Numbered from the stretch's first letter, positions 1-5,799 are shown. The stretch is DNA of 9,595 nucleotides from an uncultured Prevotellaceae bacterium (GCA_945983195.1 CAMFSS010000058.1:1-9595), one strand, 5' to 3'. Translations and numbers: made by a program. Notes: generated by a model not told the origin, from the sequence alone.

Positions 1-497
1 CGTGCGGCGATGATGACAACAATGGCGGCGAAGACCCCGTGAAGAAACAAACTCCGAAATCAGCAATGGCACTTTACAAGTTTGAAGCATCACAGGACAT
101 GATTGATTTGCTGGATATCACAATCTCATACGTGGATAAAGGTGAAATCAAAACGGAGATCATGAAGACAACAAAATGGACCGCAACTGCTAACGGACTT
201 GTACTCCCTGCTACGTTTGGCTACAGAGTCCACATGAGCGTGAAAGACAATGCAGATTTCAGCAAAGGTTCTTTTGACCTTACCGTAAAGACTTACTCCA
301 CTCAGTATGCCGTGTATGACCAAGACAATGAGAGAATTGAAAGCCTCAGCAATGTTTCATCAACAACTACCGACGGTGGATTCACAAATCTTGACGAAGC
401 TACTATCAGAAAAGTGTTTGCAGACAAGGAATACATTCAGGTAGGTTTTGAAATCGGCACAGACGGCAAATACGCAAAAAAGACCATTAACTGGTAA
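1..497 (+). CDS. Small surface lipoprotein, 5' end outside window (paralog of 3752-4324)
   Basis: Partial gene. The frame is open from base 3 and ends at TAA 495-497. The window begins at the lipobox: the first complete codon is the Cys that would be lipidated, followed by GDDDNNGGEDP, so signal-peptide codons 1-25 must lie to the left. The GTG at 39 is an internal Val codon, not a start. The visible mature part is 164 residues. An acidic run directly after the Cys is the known Bacteroidetes surface-export signal, so an outer-membrane, outward-facing location is likely. I do not recognise the domain. Shared with the paralog at 3752 are DLLDIT, LPATFG, NADFSK, a VGFE-GTDGK block near the end and a terminal Trp. 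Soluble, with no membrane segment. A terminator hairpin follows at 530-580. Function unknown; lipoprotein status is secure by comparison with the intact paralog. Confidence 0.8.
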   Translation, partial: CGDDDNNGGEDPVKKQTPKSAMALYKFEASQDMIDLLDITISYVDKGEIKTEIMKTTKWTATANGLVLPATFGYRVHMSVKDNADFSKGSFDLTVKTYSTQYAVYDQDNERIESLSNVSSTTTDGGFTNLDEATIRKVFADKEYIQVGFEIGTDGKYAKKTINW

Positions 498-529
498 TTA
501 ATCTCCACAACACATCTAATTGGCACTTG

Positions 530-580
530 GCGTGAACTTCTATGAAAAGCTCTTTTTCAAATGAGTGTTCACGCTTTTTT
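530..580 (+). terminator. Intrinsic terminator after first lipoprotein gene
   Basis: An 8-bp perfect outer stem (gcgtgaac 530-537 with gttcacgc 567-574) is followed by six T (575-580). A second short stem (tgaaaa 543-548 with ttttca 554-559) sits in the loop. It begins 33 bases after the stop codon of the first gene and would separate it from the gene at 645. Confidence 0.65.
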
Positions 581-599
581 CAAAACGCAAATAAAACTT

Positions 600-646
600 T
601 CTCAATAATATTTTCAATAAAATCTCAATAATATTTTCAATAAAAT
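600..646 (+). repeat. Exact 23-bp tandem duplication abutting the start codon at 645
   Basis: Two identical 23-base units (600-622 and 623-645) starting tctcaataatattttcaat. The last base of the second unit is the A of the ATG at 645. The sequence is A/T-rich without a Shine-Dalgarno site, as usual for translation starts in this phylum. No good TAnnTTTG promoter was found between the terminator and the start codon, so the promoter of the downstream gene is unresolved. Confidence 0.9.
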
Positions 647-2279
647 GAAAAAATTCACTATCAACTTTTTTTACATCGCCCTTGTCTTTGCAATGACAGG
701 CTTGCTTAGTTCTTGCCACGATGACGACAAGGAAATCATCGACGATGAAAACAACGACCCTGAATACGAAATTTCGGAAGTGCCCACGGAAGACCAAATG
801 GAGGTTACTTCAATCGTAAACCTTTATGTACCTTCTACAGACGGGTTGAGTGATGTGGCACAAGCACTTATCCGCCGCTGTCCTATCGGGTCAGACTACG
901 ATGCGTGCGCTATCCTGCTCACAAGCAAATTTATTGATGCTGCAGACGATGCCACTCTCACCAAAATTAAAGACTTCTATAATGATGGTGGTATGATTAT
1001 CATGGACCGTCCTACTCCAAGAAACTTCAAAAAAATGGAGACAGGCATGGGATTAGATAAAATCGCAGACCCAATGGAAGAACACGACGACCATGAGGCT
1101 TACGGCATCTATGCTTTCAATATCCATTACGACATCTATAAACTCAATGACATTTTTGACGAAGACGGAGCAGAATACCAAACATTTAGAAAGGGAACTT
1201 CTATAGATGAAGACGGAAATACCACAGATGTAGAAGACTCCTCAGAAGGAGTCACAGAGGGACAAGAAGAACAACCTCTTACCCCATACTTGGCAGGGTT
1301 AATCGCAGACCCCTTGGCACACTGGATGACTGAAAACAATATTCCGGATGAATGGCGTGAATCTCGCAAAAAACAGATTATTACAAATAGCCGCGGAACT
1401 ATGGACGATATCATTCATGCTCAATCCATCACGAGCACGTGGACTCATGGAGTGACAGAATGGTGGAAAAACAAGTGTTCCGACAAAATATGGGAAACGC
1501 TTAAAGACAGAAAAACCGTTTTTACTACCACTACAAGAGTATATGTAGCATATAGTTACGACCAGGATACAGACTATTATCTGTTTGACCAAACAGTATG
1601 GGCAAACAACTCTCACAAATGGCTTGGCTCTTGGAGCACAGGGACTTATGATCACCAAGGGCTGTATCTCTATGGACTTCATATTAAAAACCGCCTTATT
1701 TCGGGGAGTGGTTGGAGTAATTATATCACAAGCCACGATGGCTTGGTTCTTGAAGACTTCTCGCCTGAAACAGTCGTAGGCTCACAAACGTACAGTTCCT
1801 CTACCGGTTTTAGTTTTGGTGGTAATGCAGGATTGACAACTTCCGGTCCTACTGCGAACTACAACTTCGGTGTCAATATAAGCACTTCACAATCTTATTC
1901 AATACCGGATTTAAGCGTTGTCTCAAAGTGTGGCGATGATGCAGAGTTAGGTAATAATTGCAAATGGGAATATCATTCGCGTAGTCACAACTATGATGTT
2001 GATTGGAAAGATAAAGCAACTTTTTACTCTCCTACACAAATCTCTATCAACACGATAAAGGTCGGTCAGAGTTGGGTTTGGAAGTTGAATAATCCAAAAA
2101 GATACGATAATACTACCATTTACCTGAAATATAGTATAAGCGATTGGATGTGTGCAGACTACAGAAGATGGAATGGTATTTTCAGTAAAAAAGACTGGGG
2201 TTGTGATGGCTTAATTTGCGGAATGAATTTTAAGCACAAAATAATCATGCCAAACAGAAATCCTAATTATAAGAAATAA
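645..2279 (+). CDS. Surface lipoprotein with leukocidin/cytolysin-like pore-forming domain (putative)
   Basis: 544 residues. Residues 1-24 form a lipoprotein signal peptide (MKK, hydrophobic core, LLSSC with Cys24), followed by HDDDKE, an acidic surface-export signal. The N-terminal third (about 45-300) is acidic and not recognised. The segment 380-445 resembles the stem region of the leukocidin / Vibrio cholerae cytolysin family: SSSTGFSFGGNAGLTTSGP (384-402), then alternating polar/aromatic residues through STSQSYSIPDL, a Cys pair (C429, C439) and a KWEYHSR strand. In VCC the corresponding order is VSGFELGVTGGVEVSGDGP, a Tyr/Ser-rich strand, TQDYRI and FTWNRQ. The C-terminal YLKYSISDW (around 508-516) fits a late beta-strand. 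This is motif matching by eye, so the family call is moderate; a generic beta-rich surface protein is the alternative. The start is fixed by the signal peptide. The gene is more A/T-rich than the housekeeping genes to the right, consistent with acquisition. A strong terminator follows 3 bases after the stop. Confidence 0.6.
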   Translation: MKKFTINFFYIALVFAMTGLLSSCHDDDKEIIDDENNDPEYEISEVPTEDQMEVTSIVNLYVPSTDGLSDVAQALIRRCPIGSDYDACAILLTSKFIDAADDATLTKIKDFYNDGGMIIMDRPTPRNFKKMETGMGLDKIADPMEEHDDHEAYGIYAFNIHYDIYKLNDIFDEDGAEYQTFRKGTSIDEDGNTTDVEDSSEGVTEGQEEQPLTPYLAGLIADPLAHWMTENNIPDEWRESRKKQIITNSRGTMDDIIHAQSITSTWTHGVTEWWKNKCSDKIWETLKDRKTVFTTTTRVYVAYSYDQDTDYYLFDQTVWANNSHKWLGSWSTGTYDHQGLYLYGLHIKNRLISGSGWSNYITSHDGLVLEDFSPETVVGSQTYSSSTGFSFGGNAGLTTSGPTANYNFGVNISTSQSYSIPDLSVVSKCGDDAELGNNCKWEYHSRSHNYDVDWKDKATFYSPTQISINTIKVGQSWVWKLNNPKRYDNTTIYLKYSISDWMCADYRRWNGIFSKKDWGCDGLICGMNFKHKIIMPNRNPNYKK

Positions 2280-2282
2280 ACG

Positions 2283-2320
2283 AAAAAAGAGGGCGCACGG
2301 CAAGTGTGTCCTCTTTTTTT
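2283..2320 (+). terminator. Strong intrinsic terminator after the leukocidin-like gene
   Basis: A 16-bp stem (2283-2298 with 2304-2319, including G-T pairs) closes a five-base loop GGCAA and ends in seven T (2314-2320). The 5' arm begins with six A, so it could also work from the other strand. Confidence 0.9.
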
Positions 2321-2595
2321 GTGTAAAGCAAAATGTTAAGCAGCCTATTACACGGGACTACTTAGAGTAACTACTCAACTATCTGAAAGTGCCACGAAAC
2401 CACTATTGAAGTGTTACTCAAGTTTCGGATTTAGGATGCCAGCTTGAAAAAGTGCAATAAAAAAGGCTACTTGTAACTAATATGCGCGACAGACTTAGCA
2501 TCACTTCAGCACATCACAGTGCCAGGATTGCATCAAGCGGCGTATGCTTTAGTTGAACTCATATTGGGAGAAAGCGACAACACTCCCCTATCTTG

Positions 2596-2638
2596 AAGCT
2601 TAGCCCCTGCCACAAATTGCTCGGCAGGGGCTAAGCTT
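2596..2638. repeat. 16-bp perfect inverted repeat (hairpin)
   Basis: aagcttagcccctgcc (2596-2611) is matched exactly by its reverse complement at 2623-2638 around an 11-base loop. The following sequence, tccctttt, is only weakly T-rich, so it could be a terminator, a transcript-end structure or a small-element remnant. Confidence 0.8.
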
Positions 2639-2694
2639 TCCCTTTTGGATTGTGAGAAAGCCTCCATAGCGGCATGAAAAATCTTAAAAAACAG

Positions 2695-2718
2695 AAATCG
2701 GGAGAATTTTCCCGATTT
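2695..2718 (-). terminator. Terminator-like hairpin, better on the minus strand
   Basis: A 9-bp perfect stem (aaatcggga 2695-2703, tcccgattt 2710-2718) with a six-base loop. Read on the minus strand it is followed by CTGTTTTTT, a usable U-tract; on the plus strand only four T follow. No intact gene precedes it on the minus strand, so if functional it serves a lost or undetected transcript. Confidence 0.45.
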
Positions 2719-3070
2719 TGTGAGGTAGCAGATAGTGTGCTAAATAGCCTTTTCCTATAAATAAAGAGTGATTTCAGAGATGAGTTCGCAAGTTGTTCGC
2801 AAGTTTCTTCACGAGAGAGGGTTCTGCTGCCCAAAATAAAACAACCAAAAGAGTTAAATATTGTTAAGACGGCAATTGTGCTTCATAGTGGGGTTCAGAT
2901 ATATTTTGAGCCGGTTTTTGACATTCCGTGACGCGAAACGTGGTAAAATCGGAGCAGACTGTTACAGCAAAAACGGCAATGCTGTTACAGTTCTGACGTT
3001 GCAAACGTTAATGTTTGATTCTTAAACTCTCTCCTTTTTGAGGTAAGACTTTACATAACAAGGGGCATCT

Positions 3071-3078
3071 TAACTTTG
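3071..3078 (+). promoter_or_regulatory. Orphan promoter -7 box TAACTTTG
   Basis: A perfect match to the Bacteroidetes TAnnTTTG box, but without a clear TTTG at the expected distance upstream (3047-3050 reads GACT). No plus-strand gene follows; the next feature is the end of a truncated minus-strand gene. It may be a remnant of a deleted gene or may drive a small RNA. Confidence 0.3.
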
Positions 3079-3135
3079 CCGACGATACTGAAGATAACCA
3101 ACGGACTGAACGGAAATCGCCGGAATTGGTGAACG

Positions 3136-3174
3136 GGTTTCGACTGGAATACACAGGTTTCTACTGGAATACGC
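3136..3174. repeat. Two-copy imperfect tandem repeat at the end of the truncated gene
   Basis: ggtttcgactggaatacac (3136-3154) and ggtttctactggaatacgc (3156-3174) differ at two of 19 positions and have a period of 20. The second copy ends three bases before the stop codon (3177-3179) of the truncated minus-strand gene, so it lies at the apparent break point. Confidence 0.85.
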
Positions 3175-3176
3175 AA

Positions 3177-3434
3177 CTAATTTTGCATCGCCAACCCATC
3201 GTTGTAAATCATGGCACGCATTCCATTGATATCGGCAGGGCTAAGCAGATTGCGCCGCTCAGCCGTATCAAGCAGTCTGAGGGCATAACGTGGCTGCGTG
3301 CGGCAAATGCGATTGATATATTCAGAGCTGTAGATGCTGTCTTCTCCCCGACTATTGCTGCCCGTAACACCCGATTGGGTACAAGCGCATAAAATTAGTG
3401 AAAACAATAAAGTGTGTAGTATTACATTTTTCAT
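3177..3434 (-). pseudogene. 5' remnant of a TPR-type lipoprotein gene
   Basis: 85 codons starting MKNVILHTLLFSLILCAC: a lipoprotein signal peptide with lipobox Cys at residue 18. The rest reads YINRICRTQPRYALRLLDTAE...INGMRAMIYNDGLAMQN. This matches, from memory, the N-terminus of long Bacteroidetes lipoproteins whose tetratricopeptide repeats follow immediately (ICxTQPxxALxLLDTAE, then xxLRAxVYHNGL) and which often end in a sensor or DNA-binding domain. Here a TAG stops the frame exactly where the repeats should begin. The downstream sequence in the same frame shows no TPR character, so this looks like a 3' deletion or rearrangement and not a point nonsense change. The promoter is intact (3466-3497), so a short secreted product may still be made. 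The start is the ATG at 3434. An 85-residue functional lipoprotein is less likely. Confidence 0.6.
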
Positions 3435-3465
3435 GTGATGCGTTACGAAGTTGTTTTTAGTACCG

Positions 3466-3497
3466 CAAATTTATATATTAGTTGGCGTTCTGCCAAA
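3466..3497 (-). promoter_or_regulatory. Bacteroidetes-type promoter of the truncated lipoprotein gene
   Basis: On the minus strand: TTTG (3497-3494), spacer of 20, TAAATTTG (3473-3466). Both boxes match the TTTG-N19-21-TAnnTTTG consensus exactly. The start of transcription should fall near 3459, about 25 bases before the ATG at 3434. Confidence 0.8.
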
Positions 3498-3700
3498 TTT
3501 GGCTGCCACATAAATAGCTAAAACACGTTAAAGCAATAATGCCGACAAATCGCACAGCACATTCACGCCACAAATATTACGTATTGATTCACAGCTTATT
3601 CCCAAAATATTACACACCCCCTTCCCTTTTTGCTACACCAAAATAGCTATATCAGCTACAAAAAACAGCCCACGATGGAAATTTATTGACATAATATGCC

Positions 3701-3708
3701 TAATTTTG
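3701..3708 (+). promoter_or_regulatory. Promoter -7 box of the second small lipoprotein gene
   Basis: TAATTTTG matches TAnnTTTG exactly and lies 43 bases before the ATG at 3752. The -33 region is poor (no TTTG 19-21 bases upstream), suggesting a weak or activator-dependent promoter. Confidence 0.55.
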
Positions 3709-3751
3709 CCAACAACAAAAATATTATCAATTAATTAAATTTTTTTTGACT

Positions 3752-4324
3752 ATGAGAATTAAACAACTGTTCAAAACAATTTCAGCATTTGCCATTGCTG
3801 CAATTCTTTTCACACCTTTCACATCGTGCGGCGATGATGACAACAATGGCGGCGAAGACCCCGTGAAGAAACAAACTCCCAAATCGGCAAAAGCCCAATA
3901 TAAAATTGAATGTTCGCAGACTATGCTCGACCTGCTCGACATCACAATTACCTACATCGACAAAGGTCAGAAAATGACTGAGCAAATCTCAAAACTGTCC
4001 ACTACCATCACTGCCGAAGGTCCTTCGCTCCCTGCCACATTCGGATTCAAAATCCACACTGCCGTGACGGCTAATGCCGACTTCAGCAAGGTCGGTCCAT
4101 ACAACTTCAAATATGGCACTAACACCACCGGCTTCGAGGTATTCGATGCCGAAGGGAAGGCCATCACCGGCTTGGCTGTACAAAGCTCCATAACATACGC
4201 CGAAAACTCCTGGTCATCCGAGGATAAAGTCCGCAAAGGATACGACAACAAAGACATCATAAGCGTGGGATTTGAAGTTGGCACCGACGGAAAGGCTACC
4301 GACAAGACCATTTCATGGGATTAA
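3752..4324 (+). CDS. Small surface lipoprotein (intact paralog of 1-497)
   Basis: 190 residues from the ATG at 3752; a TTG six bases upstream is open but gives a worse start. Signal peptide MRIKQLFKTISAFAIAAILFTPF, lipobox FTSC with Cys26, then GDDDNNGGEDP, an acidic surface-export signal. The mature part is about 165 residues with no membrane segment. I do not recognise the fold; shared blocks with the first gene are DLLDIT, LPATFG, NADFSK and VGFE-GTDGK, with roughly half the residues alike outside the identical N-terminal block. It has its own promoter box (3701-3708) and a bidirectional terminator (4395-4439), so it is monocistronic. Possible roles include adhesion or accessory functions at the cell surface, but nothing in the sequence settles this. 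Confidence 0.85.
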   Translation: MRIKQLFKTISAFAIAAILFTPFTSCGDDDNNGGEDPVKKQTPKSAKAQYKIECSQTMLDLLDITITYIDKGQKMTEQISKLSTTITAEGPSLPATFGFKIHTAVTANADFSKVGPYNFKYGTNTTGFEVFDAEGKAITGLAVQSSITYAENSWSSEDKVRKGYDNKDIISVGFEVGTDGKATDKTISWD

Positions 4325-4394
4325 TCGAGCAAGGAAAGCCAATTTGCGACTGAGCCGAAACACCCCACAACGCCACGCAGCGTACCTCCCATCA

Positions 4395-4439
4395 AAAAAA
4401 TCGCTAAATTGCTAACCAGAAGCAATTTAGCGATTTTTT
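4395..4439. terminator. Bidirectional intrinsic terminator, 19-bp perfect stem
   Basis: Bases 4395-4413 pair without mismatch with 4421-4439 around a seven-base loop (aaccaga). The stem starts with six A and ends with six T, so it terminates both ways: the lipoprotein gene from the left and the tRNA (which ends at 4441) from the right. Confidence 0.95.
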
Positions 4440-4440
4440 G

Positions 4441-4514
4441 TGGTCCCACTTGGGCTTGAACCAAGGACCCCCTGATTATGAGTCAGATGCTCTAACCAAC
4501 TGAGCTATAGGACC
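4441..4514 (-). tRNA. tRNA with CAT anticodon (tRNA-Ile2 or elongator tRNA-Met)
   Basis: A 74-base cloverleaf on the minus strand: acceptor GGTCCTA/TGGGACC (one G-T pair), D-arm GCTC...GAGC, anticodon arm CTGAC-TCATAAT... with anticodon CAT at 4480-4478, T-arm CTTGG-TTCAAGC-CCAAG, and discriminator A73. CCA is not encoded (CAA follows). A CAT anticodon fits elongator Met, or Ile2 after lysidine modification by TilS; the stem lacks initiator features. Pairs C4-G69 and C5-G68 are the ones E. coli TilS favours in Ile2, against U4-A and A5-U in E. coli Met, which tilts towards Ile2, but transfer of that rule to this phylum is an assumption. Confidence 0.95.
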
Positions 4515-4556
4515 TGCTGCGGATTAGCGGTTTTTGCCGCTTTGCCTTTAGCGGTG

Positions 4557-4588
4557 CAAAGATAATGCAAAGTTTTGACTTCTGCAAC
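4557..4588 (-). promoter_or_regulatory. Promoter of the tRNA gene
   Basis: Minus strand: GTTG (4588-4585), spacer of 20, TATCTTTG (4564-4557), an exact -7 box and a one-off -33 box. Transcription would begin around 4550, giving a 5' leader of about 36 bases that includes a small hairpin (agcgg/ccgct, 4526-4541) to be removed by RNase P. Confidence 0.7.
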
Positions 4589-4626
4589 CTTTTTGTGGCG
4601 ACAATTTGCGTTTTTTATTTCTAATC

Positions 4627-4659
4627 GGCATTTTGAGGCATTTTGAGGCATTTTGAGGC
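4627..4659. repeat. 10-bp tandem repeat, 3.3 copies
   Basis: ggcattttga is repeated exactly at 4627-4636, 4637-4646 and 4647-4656, with a partial fourth copy (ggc). It lies upstream of the tRNA promoter and downstream of trpC. A period of one helical turn and the A/T content suggest slippage or a bent segment; no role is evident. Confidence 0.85.
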
Positions 4660-4749
4660 TAAAAAGTTTGCAACAAAATGTCATTTACAGATAATACATG
4701 CCGCCACAAACCGTAAATTTCTGACCCGGGCAATTTTTTGTCCGGGCGG

Positions 4750-5565
4750 CTAAAGTTTGTTTGGGTGGATATCGCTGTTGTCATACTTTGGAGGATGGAT
4801 AAACACGTCCATTGCTGCGGCAGGGTCGTCCTTCTTCATAAACGTTTCTCCGATGAGGAATCCATCGTAGCCTATGGCACGCAGGCGGTGAATGTCGGTG
4901 TGCGAACTGATACCGCTTTCGGCAATCCGAGTTACACCACCGGGCAGACGTGAAATCATGTTGTAGGAGGCATCGAGATTGACGGCGAAGTTGCTCAGGT
5001 TGCGGTTGTTCACACCCACCAGGTCGGTGCAAGCAGGAATCTTGGCTATATCCTTTTCAGAGTGTATCTCCACAAGAGCCTCCATGCCCAGGTCGTGCGC
5101 CACCACCATCATGGACTCAATTTCTTCAAGCGAGAGCATCGAGGCAATGAGCAGCACCGCATCGGCACCGTAGACGTAGGCCTCGGCTATCTGGTACTTG
5201 TCGACCATGAAATCCTTGCGGAGCAACGGCAACTGCACGCTTTGCCTCGCTACAGCGAGGTCGGCAAGCGAGCCACCGAAAAACCGCGTGTCGGTGAGAA
5301 TGGAGCAGGCAGCGGCTCCATTGCTGGCATACCCCTTCACCACAGTTGCCACATCGGCATGCGGATTGATGTTGCCCTTCGAAGGCGAGCGACGCTTGAA
5401 CTCGGCAATTATTCCACTGTAGTTTCCGCGCAGCGCACCCTTGAGCGAGAGCGGCTGGCGTTTCGATTGGCGAGCAAGTGCAAAAATGCGATCCTCACTC
5501 ACGATGTGCTTCATCGCCTCCACCTCGCGGCGTTTGTTGTCGGCTATAGAGTCAAGAATGTTCAT
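4750..5565 (-). CDS. trpC: Indole-3-glycerol phosphate synthase
   Basis: 271 residues, a complete single-domain (beta/alpha)8 enzyme that converts carboxyphenylamino-deoxyribulose phosphate to indole-3-glycerol phosphate, the ring-closing step before tryptophan synthase; cytoplasmic. Signature residues are present in order: E55 and K57 (IIAEFKRRSPSKG), K117 (LLRKDFM), E166 (ALVEIH), N187 (GVNNRNL), E216 and S217 (IAESGI), matching the spacing known from Sulfolobus IGPS. It is not fused to TrpF. The C-terminus has a short polar tail after the barrel. It stands alone: no other trp gene is adjacent, and the next gene downstream is a tRNA. Only a weak 5-bp G/C hairpin (4725-4746) lies past the stop. 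The ATG at 5565 follows TTTTTTTATT. Upstream lies a leader encoding a Trp-rich peptide (5638-5727), so expression is probably governed by charged tRNA-Trp. Residue match makes the identification firm. Confidence 0.96.
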   Translation of the reverse strand: MNILDSIADNKRREVEAMKHIVSEDRIFALARQSKRQPLSLKGALRGNYSGIIAEFKRRSPSKGNINPHADVATVVKGYASNGAAACSILTDTRFFGGSLADLAVARQSVQLPLLRKDFMVDKYQIAEAYVYGADAVLLIASMLSLEEIESMMVVAHDLGMEALVEIHSEKDIAKIPACTDLVGVNNRNLSNFAVNLDASYNMISRLPGGVTRIAESGISSHTDIHRLRAIGYDGFLIGETFMKKDDPAAAMDVFIHPPKYDNSDIHPNKL

Positions 5566-5733
5566 AATAAAAAAACGGTTGTTTCAGGCAGCAAGATAAA
5601 AATATGTTGAATTACGAATAATTATCCAAAAGTCAATCTACAACAAAGATGGCTGCCGGCTTCCTAAAGCCTGCCACCACCATTGGATTGCCATATTTTG
5701 ATTAGATATACTCATAATTAGCTTCATTTTTTT
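5566..5733 (-). promoter_or_regulatory. Putative trp attenuator leader of trpC
   Basis: The transcribed leader, about 165 bases, between promoter 5739-5768 and trpC. Hairpin 1 spans 5678-5648: GGTGGC pairs with GCCATC (one G-U), then a small internal loop, then GGCTT-TAGG-AAGCC. Its 5' arm contains two of the three Trp codons. The 3' arm (GGCAGC, 5657-5652) could instead pair with GCTGCC (5592-5587) close to trpC, so a ribosome paused on the Trp codons would shift the fold. A small AATTA-TTCG-TAATT stem lies between. Seven T (5575-5569) come just before the trpC start. I do not see a strong hairpin directly abutting that T-run, so whether the output is termination, translation control or both is open. 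Confidence 0.6.
5638..5727 (-). CDS. trp leader peptide with Trp-Trp-Trp
   Basis: A 29-codon frame upstream of trpC: ATG at 5727-5725, MKLIMSISNQ then NMAIQWWWQALG then SRQPSLL, and TAG at 5640-5638. The three TGG codons occupy 5682-5674. Three adjacent Trp codons in a frame this short, directly ahead of a tryptophan biosynthesis gene, are the hallmark of an attenuator leader peptide (as in enterobacterial trpL and rhizobial trpE leaders). The ATG follows AAAAAA, a favourable Bacteroidetes initiation context, and lies only about 6 bases past the expected transcription start. Internal ATGs at 5715 or 5694 are alternative starts that keep the Trp run. The peptide itself probably has no function beyond being translated. 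Confidence 0.8.
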   Translation of the reverse strand: MKLIMSISNQNMAIQWWWQALGSRQPSLL

Positions 5734-5738
5734 CACTG

Positions 5739-5768
5739 CAAATATATGCACTTTTCTGAATGATCAAA
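5739..5768 (-). promoter_or_regulatory. Promoter of the trp leader / trpC
   Basis: Minus strand: TTTG (5768-5765), spacer of 18, TATATTTG (5746-5739). Both boxes are exact; the spacer is one base under the usual 19-21. Transcription would start near 5733, immediately before the leader-peptide ATG at 5727. It lies in the gap after aroB, which shows no clear terminator, so read-through from aroB is also possible. Confidence 0.65.
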
Positions 5769-5799
5769 TATTTTCCCCGAAAAATTTCAAAAAAAATTT

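Larger units (their letters stand above)
2321..3176. other. Gene-free stretch with hairpins and short repeats
   Basis: About 850 bases in which I find no convincing gene. Frames on both strands are broken, and the one open minus-strand frame (2631-2834, 67 codons) has no recognisable domain. The stretch holds a 16-bp inverted repeat (2596-2638), a terminator-like hairpin (2695-2718), an 11-bp tandem repeat gttcgcaagtt (2784-2794 and 2795-2805), a 9-bp direct repeat ctgttacag (2959-2967 and 2982-2990) and an isolated promoter -7 box at 3071-3078. No transposase or integrase remnant could be read. It is probably rearranged or decayed DNA. Confidence 0.6.
3435..3751. other. Divergent intergenic region
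   Basis: 317 bases between the minus-strand lipoprotein remnant and the plus-strand lipoprotein gene. It contains one promoter for each direction (3466-3497 minus, 3701-3708 plus) and A/T-rich sequence between them. No gene, hairpin or further repeat of note was seen. Confidence 0.7.

Noticed and set aside
2631..2834. 67-codon minus-strand frame
   Set aside because: It begins inside repeats and runs through a terminator-like hairpin; no domain, signal or promoter was recognised.
3126..3392. 88-codon plus-strand frame
   Set aside because: Antisense shadow of the lipoprotein remnant at 3177-3434, which has a signal peptide, family likeness and a promoter; this frame has none.
1..4324. Transposon or prophage origin for the lipoprotein region
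   Set aside because: No transposase, integrase, terminal inverted repeats or target duplications could be read; only rearrangement scars and composition hint at mobility.
4725..4746. Terminator for trpC
   Set aside because: The stem is only 5 bp (CCCGG/CCGGG) with a 12-base loop and no T-tract behind it on the minus strand; too weak to list.
5062..5610. 182-codon plus-strand frame over trpC
   Set aside because: Antisense to a confidently identified trpC; low-complexity His/Arg-rich product typical of a shadow frame.
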